Source of the DNA: Erigeron canadensis
Lineage: Eukaryota > Streptophyta > Magnoliopsida > Asterales > Asteraceae
DNA length: 64,000 nucleotides
Assembly (NCBI RefSeq): GCF_010389155.1
Contig: NC_057765.1
Coordinates: forward strand, 24,120,980 to 24,184,979
Direction of reading: 5' to 3'
Shown: positions 61,176 to 64,000 of the stretch, piece after piece
Numbering within the stretch: position 1 is the first letter of the stretch
Layout of the letters: each line of letters opens with the position of its first letter
The notes under the pieces: generated by a model
Databases searched by the model: none
Seen by the model: only the letters and a program-made list of their open reading frames with translations
Told to the model about the DNA's origin: nothing
Program-made: the position numbers and the translations under genes

Positions 61176-63790
61176 TGTAACCCCCCGAGCTAGGCATGAA
61201 ATGTCACCGAAAAGATATAGCGTATGCATGGGATTATCGTAGAACATGATCTATTTGCATAAAAGGATCCGGTGAATCCAACATCAATAATCAAGTATAA
61301 AATGCATAAAATAGGGCGAATGAATCCTGGATCCATGTAAGTCTAAGCCTAAGTCCTAGCACAAGCCTCAATCGACCATCACGTCTTGGATTCACAAGTT
61401 TACCTGAAAAGTGTACTAAACAAGGTCAACACTAGGTTGGTGAGTTCGTAGGAGCGAATGACAAGGATCTAATACCAAAGCCATTCACAATATGAACAAG
61501 GAAAAATGGGCAAGGAACACACTTACAGTAAGTCCTTAAAAGGCACAAGTACACAATTTAGGTTGGCTCGTGGCACAACCTAATCACACATGAATCCTTT
61601 AAACGAACTATACAATAGCTAGGATACGTATAAGAAGCAAGGGCAAATAATGTCGATAACAATAAGTATCAAACAAGTACTATGACCTCAAATATGTCCA
61701 TCCAAGCTCACAAATGTCCTCATGTCATCCAAATTTCATCAAGTACGTACAGTTCCGTATAATGTCATCAAGTACGTATAGTACCCGTATAATGTCATCA
61801 AGTATGTATAGTACCCGTTTATTGCACTTGCACACATTTCACCTCAATTGTCCACCATATTGCACGTTATGTACCTCATTGTACTCAATTGCACGAAAGT
61901 TGTTCATCCATGACCATCAATGTCCACACATAACCAAAACACCATGTGTATATACTTCGTACGATACTACTTTTGAAAGGCCTTTGATGCTTATATATAG
62001 GGTCACCCGCAGCCTTCCCACCACATCTCCAACCTTTCAAAGATATTACCGTCCTCCATATATGCACAACTAACCGATAACAAACTGAACATACATATAC
62101 AATAACCATACAACAAATCACATAATTTCACATCTACAAAACCGTCAGACAACATGTAAATCCATAAATCAATCAATGTCTCCATAACAATCATGTCCAT
62201 CAATGACCCTCACACGTGTATTTACAAAATGAACTATATCAAGGTATTTAGAATCACATAGTAAGCAAGAACAAATAATAATGATATCAACAAGTATCCT
62301 AACAAGTCCTATTCTAACTATAAATGCTTTATTATTTCCTTTTTAAAAATTTTTGATGCGACCCAAGTGAAAACATTACGTTTTGTTTCACAAAGACTCG
62401 TTGGTACTTGACCACTGTTGCTTTATATAAACTTTTGATATGTTCAAGTTTTGTTCTGGACTCAGAGGCCTAGACCTTTAGAAAGTAGACTCATTTACGC
62501 TTCGTGGCCACTTGAATCGTCGAAAACGGACTTACGGTTCAAAAGTTATCGTCGTTACAAGAAAGATGAGTTTTGGCGTAAAGTCCAGCGTAAACAAGAG
62601 CTTTCTGGTGTAAAGCAAAACTAGAAGGACATAAATTACGGCCCATCTGGGTGTAGGTTACGCTAGGAAAAAGTTCAAAGGGCGTAAAGTACGCTGGGGA
62701 GGGCATAAGCTACGCTGGGCAAGTTTCAACTGGCGTAAGCTACGGCTAGGGAGGGGCGTAGGTTACGGTGCCCTGGAATTGTGCATTTTGGCGTAAGGTT
62801 TCCAAGTTTTGGCGTAAACAGAAGGAAATTTCAAAAATGATGATGGAGAGGGGCGTAAGCTACGCCTAAAGGGGCGTAAGTTACGCCTGGTTCTGAACAG
62901 ATACACACTAGCAGGTGTTCTTGATCCAAACACGACCCAAAACCCTAATTTCTTGATAGTTAGACCATGAAATCGATTTTTATAGCTTCAAGACCCATTT
63001 TTAGGCATAGTTAAATATAATTGGACATAACTAAACATGTTTCATCATCCAAATCCATCCCTTTAACACATTTCCTTGTTCAATTCGATCTTGACCCATT
63101 TGTAACTCAAATTGACCCAAACCCGATTTTTACGCCCGAAACGATCAAGGATGCTTAGATTCAGATGAAAGACATGTATAATAACTTGATATGGTGAATT
63201 TGAGCTAGAAAACACTTACCAAAACTTCAACCAAGTGCTAAATCCGAATTTGAGCAAAAATGGAAAATCCTTGCACTTTGAGAACTCAACCTCTTGTTAT
63301 ATTATGAAGATGACGATAAGGATGATGATTCTAACACAATTCTAACTTGAAACCAAAATTTGGTGTAAGAATCTTAGAGAGAGAGAGAGAGACATTAGTG
63401 TGTATGTGTGTTTTGTTCTTGCAAGAAGAAAGAAAGAAAAACATAGGGTGAAGAATTAATGGATGGGTGGAAAATAAGAAAGATATGGTTGGGTAAGTTA
63501 GTTGGGTCATGGGTTTGACCCATGGAGGATCCATTTTATGTTTCTAACTAGATTAAATGTCGTCTAGCACCGTAAAGCCAATTAATCTAAATGTCATCTC
63601 AAAGTGTAAATTCGATTAGCACTAACAATGATATCGACTAGCACATAAGTTCCAAATTAAACGATAAATTGATTTATATGAACATATTGCACTTAAATGA
63701 ACTCCAAGTTGAACTTGAACTATATTAACCAACTCGATAATTAGTTAAATTGTACATATGGTCAAAGAGTCAAGAATCACGATTGTTACA
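61176..63790 (-). repeat. 5' LTR (right copy) of the chromovirus-type element
   Basis: 2615 bp, starting on the plus strand at TGTAACCCCCCGAGC and ending GATTGTTACA. It lacks a stretch of about 377 bp present in the left LTR (55308-55684) and has three copies of a unit of about 30 bp (ATAATGTCATCAAGTACGTA..., 61737-61820) where the left LTR has one. Otherwise it is near identical by eye. Confidence 0.9.
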
Positions 63791-64000
63791 TATACCAAAC
63801 ATGAAACATATACAAGAATTTTTTGTTGGAATAGTAGATTACACAAAATGATTTGCAAAAATAGAGAGTCAATGAATAAAATTGCAAATATAATACCCAA
63901 TTTAGGACAGGTGATGTAGTTTGAGGACCCGATGCTCAGGTAATCAGATGTGGTCATTAAGGCCCGAGGTCATAAAGTCGGATGATGATTGAAATTTAAT

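Larger units (their letters stand above)
54230..63795 (-). mobile_element. Chromovirus-type (Tekay-like) Ty3-gypsy retrotransposon, defective, 9.56 kb
   Basis: Element 54235-63790 bounded by the target duplication TATAC (54230-54234 and 63791-63795); the empty site is visible in unit A at about 39696-39700. LTRs are 2934 and 2615 bp. The internal part is only about 4.0 kb and runs on the minus strand: repeat-rich DNA where gag should be, a broken protease/RT/RNase H, an integrase and the start of a chromodomain-like tail. No good tRNA primer site is seen after the 5' LTR (GAATGGTGGCCCATGC follows it). The two LTRs are still very similar, so the insertion is younger than the duplication. Confidence 0.92.
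40038..64000 (+). repeat. Tandem segmental duplication, unit B (continues past window end)
   Basis: Parallels unit A from its first base. It is interrupted by a solo LTR (40467-41965) and by a 9.56-kb LTR element (54235-63790). After the latter, 63796-64000 resumes the sequence of 39702-39905, so about 130 bp of the unit remain beyond the window. Unit B lacks one Helitron/RPA module and the extra first-exon segment, and has about 0.3 kb extra around two AAT runs near 42180-42480. Confidence 0.9.

Noticed and set aside
1..64000. tRNA, rRNA or organellar DNA insertions
   Set aside because: I looked for tRNA cloverleaf-like arms and conserved rRNA words and saw none. Absence by eye is not proof; a tRNA scan would settle it.

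Overview
This is a gene-poor, AT-rich stretch of a higher-plant nuclear genome: split genes with GT-AG introns, a chloroplast-targeted protein, and nested Athila-type and chromovirus-type LTR retrotransposons, Mutator-like DNA and Helitron-like ends. I infer a eudicot; the repeat style would fit an asterid such as Asteraceae, but nothing here proves a species. Exon joins were worked out by eye from splice sites, reading phase and recalled family sequence. No database search or alignment was run.

Layout. (1) 143-4814 (+): a KUP/HAK/KT potassium transporter of the KUP7 type, with its 5' exon(s) outside the window. (2) 6170-16362 (-): a complete 17-exon PAA1/HMA6 chloroplast copper P-type ATPase, convergent with the transporter. 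Its introns hold a 203-bp MITE with a 10-bp target duplication and a second foldback. (3) 17338-18953: remnant of a Mutator-like element with an unusual two-armed, head-to-head repeat array, cut by the next element. (4) 18954-25652 (-): 5'-truncated Athila-like Ty3/gypsy element with one LTR and a nearly intact pol. (5) 25653-40037 and 40038-64000+: a tandem segmental duplication with a 14.4-kb unit. Each copy holds Helitron/RPA-like debris followed by one intact 15-exon gene (441 and 426 codons) for a nuclear-looking protein with a cystatin-like segment that lacks the inhibitory QxVxG loop. Copy B was later hit by a solo LTR (40467-41965) and by a 9.56-kb chromovirus-type element (54235-63790) with very long LTRs and a 5-bp target duplication.

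The potassium transporter and copper ATPase are ordinary single genes with no evident link beyond adjacency. The most interesting part is the duplicated, otherwise unrecognised 15-exon gene. Both copies keep every splice site and the frame, all coding indels between them are multiples of three, copy A has two interchangeable first exons, and the shared upstream region carries an E2F-like inverted repeat. A second theme is short self-complementary motif arrays, found in the Mutator-like remnant and in three unrelated LTRs.
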